Made by a program: the position numbers and the translations under genes. Positions 17,053-24,914 of a DNA stretch of 64,000 nucleotides are shown in pieces. The DNA lies in assembly GCA_024693285.1 (NCBI GenBank), contig JAILLE010000014.1, positions 1-64,000 on the forward strand, written 5' to 3'. Position 1 is the stretch's first letter. Each line of letters opens with the position of its first letter. The notes under the pieces were generated by a model that saw only the letters and a program-made list of their open reading frames with translations, did not search any database and was not told the origin of the DNA. Source of the DNA: Bacteroidales bacterium (lineage in GTDB: Bacteria > Bacteroidota > Bacteroidia > Bacteroidales > UBA932).

Positions 17053-18513
17053 TTACTTCTCAGGAATATTCTCAAGGACATTGGTGAGGAACTTCCAAGT
17101 CTGGGCGACGGTGTCGATCTTGACCCTCTCATCCGGAGAATGAGGATGGACGATTGTGGGTCCTATAGAGACCATCTCCCAATTCGGGTACTTGGCTCCC
17201 ATTATGGCGCACTCAAGGCCTCCGTGGGTAGCGGTGATCTTGAGGTCCTTGCCGAAAAGTTTCTTGTAGGTGTCCTCAAGCACCTTGATCATCGGAGTGC
17301 CAAGCTTGGGGGTCCAGCCGCTATAAGCTCCTGACATAGAATACTTGGCGCCCGCCAATTCGAAGGCATAGCGGATAGAGTCGGCAAGATATATCTTGGC
17401 GGAGTCGATTGAGCTTCTCGTGAGAGAATGGACCGTAAGATGTCCCTTCTCAGTACGGATGATCGCCATATTGGTCGAGGTCTCGGTGAGACCAGGGAGA
17501 GTGTCACTCATCCTGCCCACACCATGATAGCACGCGAGTATCGCCTTGAGGGCATTACCGATAACCTTCGGGCTGATGTAACGGGCGGCGGGAGCGGACT
17601 GCTTCTCATAGAACATGACAATGTCGGGATCCGAATACTGATATTCGAACTTGTTCTCCTCGAACTTCTTCTCCACCAACGCCTTGACCTTGCGGGACGC
17701 GGCAGACGGAATCAAGATAACGGCCTCGGCCTCAAAAGGAATGGCGTTGCGGAGGGAACCACCCTTGATATCAGCCACCTTAACCTCGGGGACTTCATCA
17801 ATAACGGCCTTCAGGATACGGCAGACAATCTTGTTGGCATTACCCCTGAACAGGGAAATGTCCATTCCGGAGTGGCCACCTTTCAGACCCTTGACTGTTA
17901 GTTTGTAACCCACATATCCTTCCGGAGTCTTATATGTCCTGTAAGCGAAATCCGCGGAACCATCGATTCCACCGGCGCAACCGGTGCAAAGCTCACCTTC
18001 TTCCTCAGAATCGAGGTTAAGGAGGATGTCACCCTTCAGTATACCAGGCTTGAGGGCGTTTGCTCCGGTCATACCAGTCTCCTCGTCATAGGTGATAAGG
18101 GCCTCCAGCGGACCATGCTTCAGGGTCTTGTCCTGGAATACGGAAAGCGCCAGCGCTACTCCGATACCATTATCGGCACCGAGTGTGGTTCCCTTAGCGG
18201 CTACCCACTCACCCTTGATCTCAGTTTCGATCGGGTCGGTGAGGAAATCATGCTTGGTGTCCGCGGTCTTCTGAGGGACCATATCCATGTGGGCCTGCAT
18301 TATCACGCCCTTACGGTTCTCAAACCCAGGAGTGGCGGGAGCTGAGAAAATGATGTTGCCCGTGTCGTCACGCTTCACATCGACTCCGTTGTCCTTGCCC
18401 CACTGGAGCAAATATTCCTGTACTTTCCCCTCATGCTTTGAGGGACGGGGAATCCTCGTCAGGCCATAGAAGTTCTCCCAAACGGCCTTAGGCTCTAAAT
18501 CTCTAATTGTCAT
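17053..18513 (-). CDS. pepD: Aminoacyl-histidine dipeptidase (PepD, M20C)
   Basis: A 486-residue M20 family metallopeptidase, standard length. The metal site begins with MQAHMDMVPQK (HxD) near residue 75, then TTLGADNGIGVALAL, TYDEETGMTGA and NLDSEEEGELCTGCAGG; the GGHSGMDI motif marks the dimerisation lid domain. It hydrolyses Xaa-His dipeptides such as carnosine, and other dipeptides, in the cytoplasm. It is third in a run lpxL-like, DUF4831, pepD (gaps of about 15 nt). A peptide transporter lies beyond the divergent promoter at 20.5 kb, which fits a peptide-using life style. Confidence 0.95.
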   Translation of the reverse strand: MTIRDLEPKAVWENFYGLTRIPRPSKHEGKVQEYLLQWGKDNGVDVKRDDTGNIIFSAPATPGFENRKGVIMQAHMDMVPQKTADTKHDFLTDPIETEIKGEWVAAKGTTLGADNGIGVALALSVFQDKTLKHGPLEALITYDEETGMTGANALKPGILKGDILLNLDSEEEGELCTGCAGGIDGSADFAYRTYKTPEGYVGYKLTVKGLKGGHSGMDISLFRGNANKIVCRILKAVIDEVPEVKVADIKGGSLRNAIPFEAEAVILIPSAASRKVKALVEKKFEENKFEYQYSDPDIVMFYEKQSAPAARYISPKVIGNALKAILACYHGVGRMSDTLPGLTETSTNMAIIRTEKGHLTVHSLTRSSIDSAKIYLADSIRYAFELAGAKYSMSGAYSGWTPKLGTPMIKVLEDTYKKLFGKDLKITATHGGLECAIMGAKYPNWEMVSIGPTIVHPHSPDERVKIDTVAQTWKFLTNVLENIPEK

Positions 18514-18527
18514 AGTGTTATAAATAA

Positions 18528-19550
18528 TTATTTAGTTGATATCGGGAAATAGCTCTCAACACCGAGCTGGTAGACGGCGACCCTGTCCTGAAGAATAGGG
18601 TTTACTCCGTCAGTGAGCTTGACAGAGCAGATCGCGGGAATCCTATAGATAGCGACAGCACCCTTGGCCGAAGAAGCCTTGCCGGAAGCCTGGGAAACAG
18701 GCTGTGGGATCAACTCAAGCAGATAAGGCTTGCCGGACACATTGTCAGCGGAGACAATCCCGTCAGCGTCAGAGAGGCGGAACGCCACATAAGTTTGTGA
18801 TTTACGATCCTTCTCAGGAACAACATCACATTTCATCCTCTGGGTCTGGAAATCGCTGTAACCTATGAACATGGACATATATTCCTTCTCCAACGCGGCG
18901 ATCTCCGCGAGAGCGGCACCCATAGCTTCACCGCTATAGGTAGCGTCAGTGTCGCCAGTCACGATCTGGACTCTCTTCTTGCGAAGGTCGAAGATCATGT
19001 CGGCGGCCTCCTTCGCCCTTTGCTCAAGAGTCTTCTGGACAACCATATTCTGCTGCACGGCGACACGGCTTCCGTCCACCCCGCGGTAGAGGGTGGTAGC
19101 TTCAGAAGTCAGGTTAGAGCTCACTCCCCTGTCGGAGAAATCGGCTCCGGCCTGGGATGCGAACCTCCACTCCGACCCGTTCCCGAAAGATCCGTCATTG
19201 ACAGCGACAAGGCCCTGTGAAGTCAGCGAGAGGAATGACATCGCACCCTTGTCAGGAGTGATGTAGAAACGATTGCTTTGATCCGCCTCTATCATAGGAG
19301 TCATCCGTACAGCGCTGAGAGAACAGGTCTTCTGGTCCTCCTGACGCGCGTTGACACCCAGATACTTCTGGGCGAACTTGGCGTATGGCCCGGCATAGAA
19401 GTTCTCCAGCACAGCCTCAACCTCAAGAGTGATGGTTGTCTGTGGAAGGGCATAGGAAACAGTCCCCATGGCATCCTGCGCACTCATCGCTACCGACGGG
19501 ATCAAAGCCGCGGCGGCGAGGATAGATGTCAGTTTACGATTGATTCTCAT
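18528..19550 (-). CDS. Secreted DUF4831 family protein
   Basis: About 340 residues from the ATG at 19550. A longer reading from 19580 would overlap the preceding acyltransferase gene and spoil the signal peptide MRINRKLTSILAAAALIPSV. The body matches the Bacteroidota DUF4831 family: YALPQTTITLEVEA near the N-terminus, FYAGPYAKFAQKYLG, and a late FRLSDADGIVSADN. Function is not known; the protein is exported, without a lipobox. It lies between the acyltransferase and pepD in one transcription unit. Confidence 0.85.
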   Translation of the reverse strand: MRINRKLTSILAAAALIPSVAMSAQDAMGTVSYALPQTTITLEVEAVLENFYAGPYAKFAQKYLGVNARQEDQKTCSLSAVRMTPMIEADQSNRFYITPDKGAMSFLSLTSQGLVAVNDGSFGNGSEWRFASQAGADFSDRGVSSNLTSEATTLYRGVDGSRVAVQQNMVVQKTLEQRAKEAADMIFDLRKKRVQIVTGDTDATYSGEAMGAALAEIAALEKEYMSMFIGYSDFQTQRMKCDVVPEKDRKSQTYVAFRLSDADGIVSADNVSGKPYLLELIPQPVSQASGKASSAKGAVAIYRIPAICSVKLTDGVNPILQDRVAVYQLGVESYFPISTK

Positions 19551-19567
19551 AACAATATCTTTTATAA

Positions 19568-20485
19568 TTATCTTTTCCATCTTTTATGGCTCCAGAGGTA
19601 ACACCAAGGGTAAGCCTCGATGTCAGCCTGAAGAAGCCTGTAATACTCCTGCATTATATCGTGGGGAGTCATAGTGGAAGCATCTTTGGTGATCTCCGTG
19701 AATCTCCACTCGTAATGCCCCTTCCCCGCAGGAACCATACTCGAGTACAGCACACTCCAACCGAACTTACAAGCGATGGAGGCCGCTCCGAGCATCGTTT
19801 TCGTCTTCTGGTTCATAAACTCGACAGTGTCGTCCACCGTAGAGTTCTTGTATGGGCTCTGGTCGGTATTGACATTCACGACCAGTTTCCGCCCTCTGTT
19901 CCTCACCGCATAACGGAGGAAGTCCTCAGAACTGACATAGCTGTCATATCCTATCCTCAAAACAGGAGCGCAGCGGTTCTTCCTCATTATCTCATCCCAC
20001 AAACGGCTCTTCAAAGGTTTGTAAACGAATACCACGTCATTGGGATCAAGGCCTTCAGGCAGATGGCCCCCTTCCCTGTAGTCGTAGCTCGCGCAACCTC
20101 CCATCAGCTCCCAATTGCCCAAGTGGGAATACAGGGCCACTATTCCTTTGCTCTCAGCATACACCCTGTCGAAGTCATCGATATTGGAATATTCCACAAT
20201 GCGCTGACGATGAAGACGTTCCGGATTGCGGCATCCACCGAACCATACAGCCTCCGCTATAAGCCGGCCGAAATGCTTGTAAAACTCGTCAGCTATCTCA
20301 CTAAGTTCCTTGTACTTCTTGTCAGGAAAAGAACGAGACAGATTGATCATCACCACATCCCTGCGGTAACGCATCACATTCTTCAAAAACCACGACAGGA
20401 ATCTGCCGCAAGTGTAATGGAAACCGAGCGGCAGCGCCGAGAGAGCCCTCATGATCCCAAGCATTATGACTGTTCCGATCAACAT
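19568..20485 (-). CDS. LpxL/HtrB-type lipid A (lysophospholipid) acyltransferase
   Basis: About 305 residues from the ATG at 20485 (a TTG at 20500 sits at the predicted transcript start and is less likely). An N-terminal hydrophobic segment (residues 1-20) anchors it to the inner membrane. The catalytic HX4E motif is HLGNWE in VALYSHLGNWELMGG, followed by the family segment KPLKSRLWDEIMRKNR and later NVNTDQSPYKN. It would transfer a secondary acyl chain to the lipid A precursor. It heads the operon with DUF4831 and pepD; other lipid A genes are not nearby. Confidence 0.9.
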   Translation of the reverse strand: MLIGTVIMLGIMRALSALPLGFHYTCGRFLSWFLKNVMRYRRDVVMINLSRSFPDKKYKELSEIADEFYKHFGRLIAEAVWFGGCRNPERLHRQRIVEYSNIDDFDRVYAESKGIVALYSHLGNWELMGGCASYDYREGGHLPEGLDPNDVVFVYKPLKSRLWDEIMRKNRCAPVLRIGYDSYVSSEDFLRYAVRNRGRKLVVNVNTDQSPYKNSTVDDTVEFMNQKTKTMLGAASIACKFGWSVLYSSMVPAGKGHYEWRFTEITKDASTMTPHDIMQEYYRLLQADIEAYPWCYLWSHKRWKR

Positions 20486-20506
20486 TCTACTTAAGTACAA
20501 AGTTTA

Positions 20507-20514
20507 CAAATATA
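20507..20514 (-). promoter_or_regulatory. -7 element for the acyltransferase-DUF4831-pepD operon
   Basis: TATATTTG on the minus strand, a perfect TAnnTTTG. Start of transcription near 20500, 15 nt before the ATG at 20485. A -33 TTG at ideal distance is not evident. Confidence 0.55.
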
Positions 20515-20540
20515 ACAAAAAGCCCATGAAATATCGAAAA

Positions 20541-20572
20541 TTTGGAGAATAGACGGGGATTTCGTATTTTAG
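20541..20572 (+). promoter_or_regulatory. Promoter of the peptide transporter gene
   Basis: TTTG (20541-20544), a 20-nt spacer and TATTTTAG (20565-20572, one mismatch to TAnnTTTG). The start point near 20579 lies downstream of an in-frame upstream ATG at 20542, so that ATG cannot be the translational start. Confidence 0.65.
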
Positions 20573-20607
20573 TGAATCCGTATGGAATCAAACCAAAAAC
20601 TAATAAT

Positions 20608-22281
20608 ATGTTTAAAAACCAACCAAAAGGTCTATTTGCCCTGGCTCTAGCCAACACTGGCGAGCGCTTCGGGTACTACACAATGTTGGCCATCTTCCTC
20701 CTGTTCATACAGGCGAAGTTCGGCTTCTCGGCGGCGACCGCCACCCAGATTTATTCCATCTTCCTCGCCGGCGTTTATTTCATGCCGCTCCTGGGAGGTA
20801 TCCTTGCTGACAAGATCGGCTACGGGAAATGCGTGACAATCGGTATCGCGGTGATGTTCTGCGGCTACCTCTGCCTCGCCATACCCACCGCGCCTGACGC
20901 TGCCGGCAAGGTTTTGATGTTCGGTGCGCTGGCTCTCATCGCCGTAGGTACCGGCCTGTTCAAGGGCAACCTCCAGGTGATGGTGGGCAACCTCTACGAT
21001 GATCCTAAATACGCCGCCAAGAGGGATTCGGCGTTCAGCCTTTTCTATATGGCCATCAACATCGGCGCCATGTTCGCCCCTTCAATGGCCAAGGCTGTCA
21101 CCAACCACTTCCTCGGCAAGGCCGGCCTCGTCTATGTGAAAGAGATTCCCGCTCTGGCTCACCAGTTCCTTAACGGAACCATCACTCCGGCCAACCAAGA
21201 GACCCTCACCAATGCCATCGCCAGCAATATGCCCGCTATGGCCGGTGGCAATCTGGGAGACTTCTGCAACCTTTACATCGAGAAACTCTCCGGCGCTTAC
21301 AACTACGGTTTCGCCGTCGCATGCGTGTCTTTGATTCTCTCGGTCATCATTTATTTCTCCTGCAAGTCTTGGTTCAAGCATGCTGACGTGAACGCCAAGC
21401 AGGCTGCCGCCAAGAGCGACGCGCCTGTGGTCGAGCTTACTCCCCAGCAGACCAAGAGCCGTGTGACCGCCCTTATGTTTGTCTTCGCCGTGGTTATCTT
21501 CTTCTGGATGGCATTCCACCAGAATGGTGCCACGATGACTCTATTCGCCCGTGACTACACCCAGGCTTCCGTCACTGGTGGTTTGCGTATCGGATTCAAC
21601 ATCTGGGCATTAGCTCTGATAGCGGTTTCGATCTACACTTTGTTCGGTTTCTTCCAGTCCGAGAACAGCAAAGGAAAGATGATAAACGGATTGGTGACCC
21701 TCGGCCTTTGGGGTGGAGCGTTCGCTCTCTATAAGAGTATGCCCGCTACTGTGGCCATCCAGCCTTCAGACTTCCAGCAATTCAACCCCTTCTATGTGGT
21801 CGCCTTGACACCGGTCTCCATGGCTTTATTCAGCGCTTTGGCGAATAAAGGCAAGGAGCCTTCAGCACCCAGGAAGATAGGAATCGGAATGTTCGTCGCG
21901 TCCCTTGGCTTCCTCGTCCTGATCCTGGCATCCCGCGGGCTGGCGTCCCCGAAAGAACTTGGTGGAACCGTATCTCCTGACCTCGTATCACCCGGTTGGC
22001 TGATCTCGACCTACCTGGTGCTGACCTTTGCCGAGTTGCTCCTGAGCCCTATGGGAATATCTTTCGTCTCGAAGGTTGCTCCTCCGAAGCTCAAGGGCGC
22101 TATGATGGGTTGCTGGTTCGCCGCGACCGCCGTAGGTAACTACCTGGTTTCAATCCCTGGCCTCCTCTGGAACAAGGTTCCGCTCTGGGGCGTCTGGGGA
22201 CTGCTCCTCGCATTGTGCGTTATCTCCGGTCTGGTGATGTTCTCTATGATGAAGAAACTCGAGGCAGCCACGAAAGATTAG
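20608..22281 (+). CDS. POT/PTR-family proton-coupled oligopeptide transporter
   Basis: About 557 residues from the ATG at 20608. This start follows the promoter and gives the family beginning MFKNQPKGLFALALANTGERFGYYTMLAIF, containing the POT signature ExxERF-like ANTGERFGYY. About 12-14 membrane helices follow; GTGLFKGNLQVMVGNLYDD is the second family signature (GxGxxK and the FYxxINIG segment is FYMAINIGAMFAP). It imports di- and tripeptides with protons across the inner membrane. It converges with the DUF2400 gene, stops overlapping by 4 nt. Confidence 0.93.
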   Translation: MFKNQPKGLFALALANTGERFGYYTMLAIFLLFIQAKFGFSAATATQIYSIFLAGVYFMPLLGGILADKIGYGKCVTIGIAVMFCGYLCLAIPTAPDAAGKVLMFGALALIAVGTGLFKGNLQVMVGNLYDDPKYAAKRDSAFSLFYMAINIGAMFAPSMAKAVTNHFLGKAGLVYVKEIPALAHQFLNGTITPANQETLTNAIASNMPAMAGGNLGDFCNLYIEKLSGAYNYGFAVACVSLILSVIIYFSCKSWFKHADVNAKQAAAKSDAPVVELTPQQTKSRVTALMFVFAVVIFFWMAFHQNGATMTLFARDYTQASVTGGLRIGFNIWALALIAVSIYTLFGFFQSENSKGKMINGLVTLGLWGGAFALYKSMPATVAIQPSDFQQFNPFYVVALTPVSMALFSALANKGKEPSAPRKIGIGMFVASLGFLVLILASRGLASPKELGGTVSPDLVSPGWLISTYLVLTFAELLLSPMGISFVSKVAPPKLKGAMMGCWFAATAVGNYLVSIPGLLWNKVPLWGVWGLLLALCVISGLVMFSMMKKLEAATKD

Positions 22282-22994
22282 ACTGACACTCCTTTCGGAT
22301 GTGTGACTCCATATCCGAAAAGGGAGAAATCACCCTTACAGGGATCACCGGGGAAGATATCATCGAAAACCCCGGTGATTTCTTTTACTGTGACAATATC
22401 CTTCTGCTTGCGAGACGTCAGATCCAATGCCACCGCCTCGTCATAAACATGGACATCCAAGGGAATTAGCAAGGAAGCGGGATCTGTGTTTTTCCAAAGG
22501 CCGAGGTCGACTTTGCCGTCGTTCCTGACCATCCAGCGACGCATCATGTTGATCTTCTTATTGGGCGCCTTGAGGTCGGGTTTTTGTCCGAATATTCTAA
22601 CCCTGATCTCGTCCTGAGACATCGGTTCAAGGCTCGGAAGCTCCTCATACACAGTCTTTAAGCGGGAGCATATCGCAGCAACCTCACTCCATTTGACTGT
22701 GCGGTGGATGCTGCACGGATCGCATCTCCACTCTCCTCTCATCACATAATCATAAGGTTTCCAGCCCATCTCATCGAATAGTCTTCCACAATCCCTGACA
22801 ATCATCGCCCGTCGTCCCCATGCGAAATGAGCGGCGAATATGGCCGCGACCTCAACATCCTTGACAGACCGCTCCCCTGAGCGGACAAGTTCTGAGAAAC
22901 GTCGGGGAAAAGCTATCGGATCCTCCTGGAAATATTTGGGATCATTGTATGTCTCAGCCCAATTGATGAGCAGTTCTTTTGTCTTATCGTCCAT
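22278..22994 (-). CDS. DUF2400 / TIGR02757 family protein
   Basis: A 238-residue protein of the TIGR02757 family, common in Bacteroidota and Spirochaetes. Recognisable parts are DPIAFPRRFSEL near the N-terminus, AAHFAWGRRAMIVRDC, the KINMMRRWMVRNDGKVDLGLWK block and PLDVHVYDEAVALDL near the C-terminus (helix-hairpin/glycosylase-like appearance). No reaction is established. It starts 11 nt inside the end of the upstream radical-SAM gene, so translation is probably coupled. Confidence 0.85.
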   Translation of the reverse strand: MDDKTKELLINWAETYNDPKYFQEDPIAFPRRFSELVRSGERSVKDVEVAAIFAAHFAWGRRAMIVRDCGRLFDEMGWKPYDYVMRGEWRCDPCSIHRTVKWSEVAAICSRLKTVYEELPSLEPMSQDEIRVRIFGQKPDLKAPNKKINMMRRWMVRNDGKVDLGLWKNTDPASLLIPLDVHVYDEAVALDLTSRKQKDIVTVKEITGVFDDIFPGDPCKGDFSLFGYGVTHPKGVSV

Positions 22995-24249
22995 TATCCA
23001 TCTTGTTTTTCCTGGCCCAAGACATAACTCCGGCCGGAGACTTTTTCAATATCAGAAGGTCTCTCATCCTCTCGAAATATGGCTGGGTGTACCTGAAATA
23101 ATCTTTTAGCCCCGCACAGAGGGAATTCCGGGCTTCTCCGGAGGCCGTCCGGTCGAAACGGTGTTTGGGGCACTCTCCCCTACAAGCGAAATAGAAACGG
23201 CATCTCATGCATTCGGCCGGAAGGCTTGTCCTCTTCGCCACCCCGAAACGGAAACGCTTCGGATCGTCATAAATCTCAACCAGAGGCTTCTCGAGTATAT
23301 TTCCAAGCAGATACTCCGGATACACGAAATGGTCGCAATTGTAGACATCCCCGTTATGCTCCACCACAAGGCAATCACCACAGGTCTCGCACATCGAGCA
23401 GACTCCAGGCTGGACCTTGCAATACTGGGCCAGAGTGGCGTCAAACATCTGAACGAAATACTCCCCGACATCGCTGACGACCCACTCATCAAAAACATCC
23501 TTGAGGAACTGCCCGTAACCCTTCGCGCTAACGCTCCAGGGAGCCAGCCGGGCGCCCTCGGTCTCAGGCGAGACAATAACAGGCCTCCTGAAATCCGGCC
23601 GGTCAACGACATGTTCCACAGCCGGAAGGAATTGCATATAATGGCTCCCGACGGATTTGAAGAATGAATATATTTCCTTACCTCTCCCTTCCGACAGGGA
23701 ACTCACTACGCTAAGGGTATTGAACTCGACTCCGAATCTACGGAGCAAGTCCACTGAGGCCATCACCTTTTCCCAAGTCGGCCGACCTTGTTTGTCCAGC
23801 CGGAAACCGTCGTGGATATCCTGCGGTCCATCCAACGAAACCCCGACAAGGAAGTTGTTGAGCCAGAAGAACTCACACCATCTCTCATCAATCAGCGTGG
23901 CGTTCGTCTGGATAGTGTTGACAATCTTCTTGCCATCAGCATATTCACGCTGCCAGGCCATGGCTTTCTGATAGAAGTCAAGTCCTAAAAGGAGAGGTTC
24001 CCCTCCATGCCAGCAAAAAGTAACTTCAGGGACAGCGTTTGCGGTTATATACTGTCGGATGTATTCCCGGAGCAACTCATCGCTCATCACAGCCTCTTTT
24101 CCTCCATAACGCAAGGCCTTATCGAGGTAATAACAATACGAGCAATCCAGGTTGCATGCGGACCCCGCCGGTTTCACCATAGTGGAGAAAGCGGTAGGCC
24201 TCAACTCTTTACGAGCATCATCGAGAGTAATTGTCCTTGAATTGTCCAT
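22984..24249 (-). CDS. Anaerobic sulfatase-maturating enzyme (radical SAM, SPASM)
   Basis: About 421 residues from the ATG at 24249; an in-frame ATG further up at 24300 would overlap the divergent gene and both promoters. The radical-SAM motif CNLDCSYC (Cys 32, 36, 39) binds the SAM cluster. The C-terminal SPASM cysteines are in CKVQPGVCSMCETCGDC and CMRCRFYFACRGEC, holding two auxiliary [4Fe-4S] clusters. The family oxidises a Cys or Ser of sulfatases to formylglycine. SGGEP-like WHGGEPLLLG is also present. No sulfatase gene is in the window, so the client is elsewhere. It precedes a DUF2400 gene with overlap. Confidence 0.92.
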   Translation of the reverse strand: MDNSRTITLDDARKELRPTAFSTMVKPAGSACNLDCSYCYYLDKALRYGGKEAVMSDELLREYIRQYITANAVPEVTFCWHGGEPLLLGLDFYQKAMAWQREYADGKKIVNTIQTNATLIDERWCEFFWLNNFLVGVSLDGPQDIHDGFRLDKQGRPTWEKVMASVDLLRRFGVEFNTLSVVSSLSEGRGKEIYSFFKSVGSHYMQFLPAVEHVVDRPDFRRPVIVSPETEGARLAPWSVSAKGYGQFLKDVFDEWVVSDVGEYFVQMFDATLAQYCKVQPGVCSMCETCGDCLVVEHNGDVYNCDHFVYPEYLLGNILEKPLVEIYDDPKRFRFGVAKRTSLPAECMRCRFYFACRGECPKHRFDRTASGEARNSLCAGLKDYFRYTQPYFERMRDLLILKKSPAGVMSWARKNKMDNGR

Positions 24250-24269
24250 CGGGTATATGTCTCTTACGG

Positions 24270-24277
24270 CAAATTTA
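24270..24277 (-). promoter_or_regulatory. -7 element of the sulfatase maturase gene
   Basis: TAAATTTG on the minus strand, a perfect TAnnTTTG, giving a start near 24264, 15 nt before the ATG at 24249. This supports the shorter start codon choice. No clear -33 element. Confidence 0.5.
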
Positions 24278-24293
24278 GTATTTTCGCGTAAAT

Positions 24294-24914
24294 ATGCCAC
24301 GACTCTTCATCATATCCGGTTGCAACGGCTCCGGAAAAACCACGGCCTCTTATGCCGTGCTCCCCGGCCTGCTCGGATGCAGCGAATTTGTCAACTCCGA
24401 CGAGTTCGCCAAGAGCCTGTCACCATTCAGCCCGGAAAAGGCCTCCGTCGCCGCCAGCCGCTACATGCTGCTGAAAATGAGGCGCCTGCTGGACAGGAAG
24501 GAGGATTTCGCCATCGAAACCACCTTGGCCACAAGGTCGATGATCAAGATGATCAAAGACGCTCAGAAAGAGGGCTATTATGTCACGATCCTTTACCTAT
24601 GGTTGAACTCCCCTGACCTGGCGGTGGCCAGAGTGAAGGCGAGGGTGACCGCAGGTGGCCACAACATTAAGGAGGAGACTGTAAGGAGGCGCTACAGCGT
24701 CGGGTTGCACTACCTTTTCAGGGACTTCATGCCAATCTGCGACAGATGGATCCTTTGCGATAACTCTGATGATAACCTAAGGTTGGTCGCGGAGAGTTCC
24801 GGTAGCGGGATCACGGTGCGTGATCCTGAGACTTTCGGCAAGATCAAGACGATGAATTCGATTTATGAGAAAGAGTTGAGAGAAGAGGAAAAGAGGAAGA
24901 ATGTACAACAATGA
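24294..24914 (+). CDS. Zeta-toxin-like P-loop kinase
   Basis: A 206-residue P-loop protein of the zeta toxin/AAA_33 group. Walker A is GCNGSGKTT (residues 9-17), followed by CSEFVNSDEFAKSLSPF, DFAIETTLATRS and ILYLWLNSPDLAVARVKARV, then GGHNIKEETVRRRY, the conserved features of the short stand-alone members. Zeta toxins phosphorylate UDP-N-acetylglucosamine; for these stand-alone members that is not shown. No epsilon-type antitoxin is adjacent. The last 14 nt overlap the start of tldD, so it is translationally coupled to a peptidase pair. Confidence 0.85.
   Translation: MPRLFIISGCNGSGKTTASYAVLPGLLGCSEFVNSDEFAKSLSPFSPEKASVAASRYMLLKMRRLLDRKEDFAIETTLATRSMIKMIKDAQKEGYYVTILYLWLNSPDLAVARVKARVTAGGHNIKEETVRRRYSVGLHYLFRDFMPICDRWILCDNSDDNLRLVAESSGSGITVRDPETFGKIKTMNSIYEKELREEEKRKNVQQ

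Noticed and set aside
24250..24300. Upstream start at 24300 for the sulfatase maturase
   Set aside because: It overlaps the divergent gene at 24294 and its own -7 element; the ATG at 24249 fits the promoter.
24294..24914. Complete toxin-antitoxin system for the zeta-like kinase
   Set aside because: No small epsilon-type gene is adjacent; stand-alone members are frequent.
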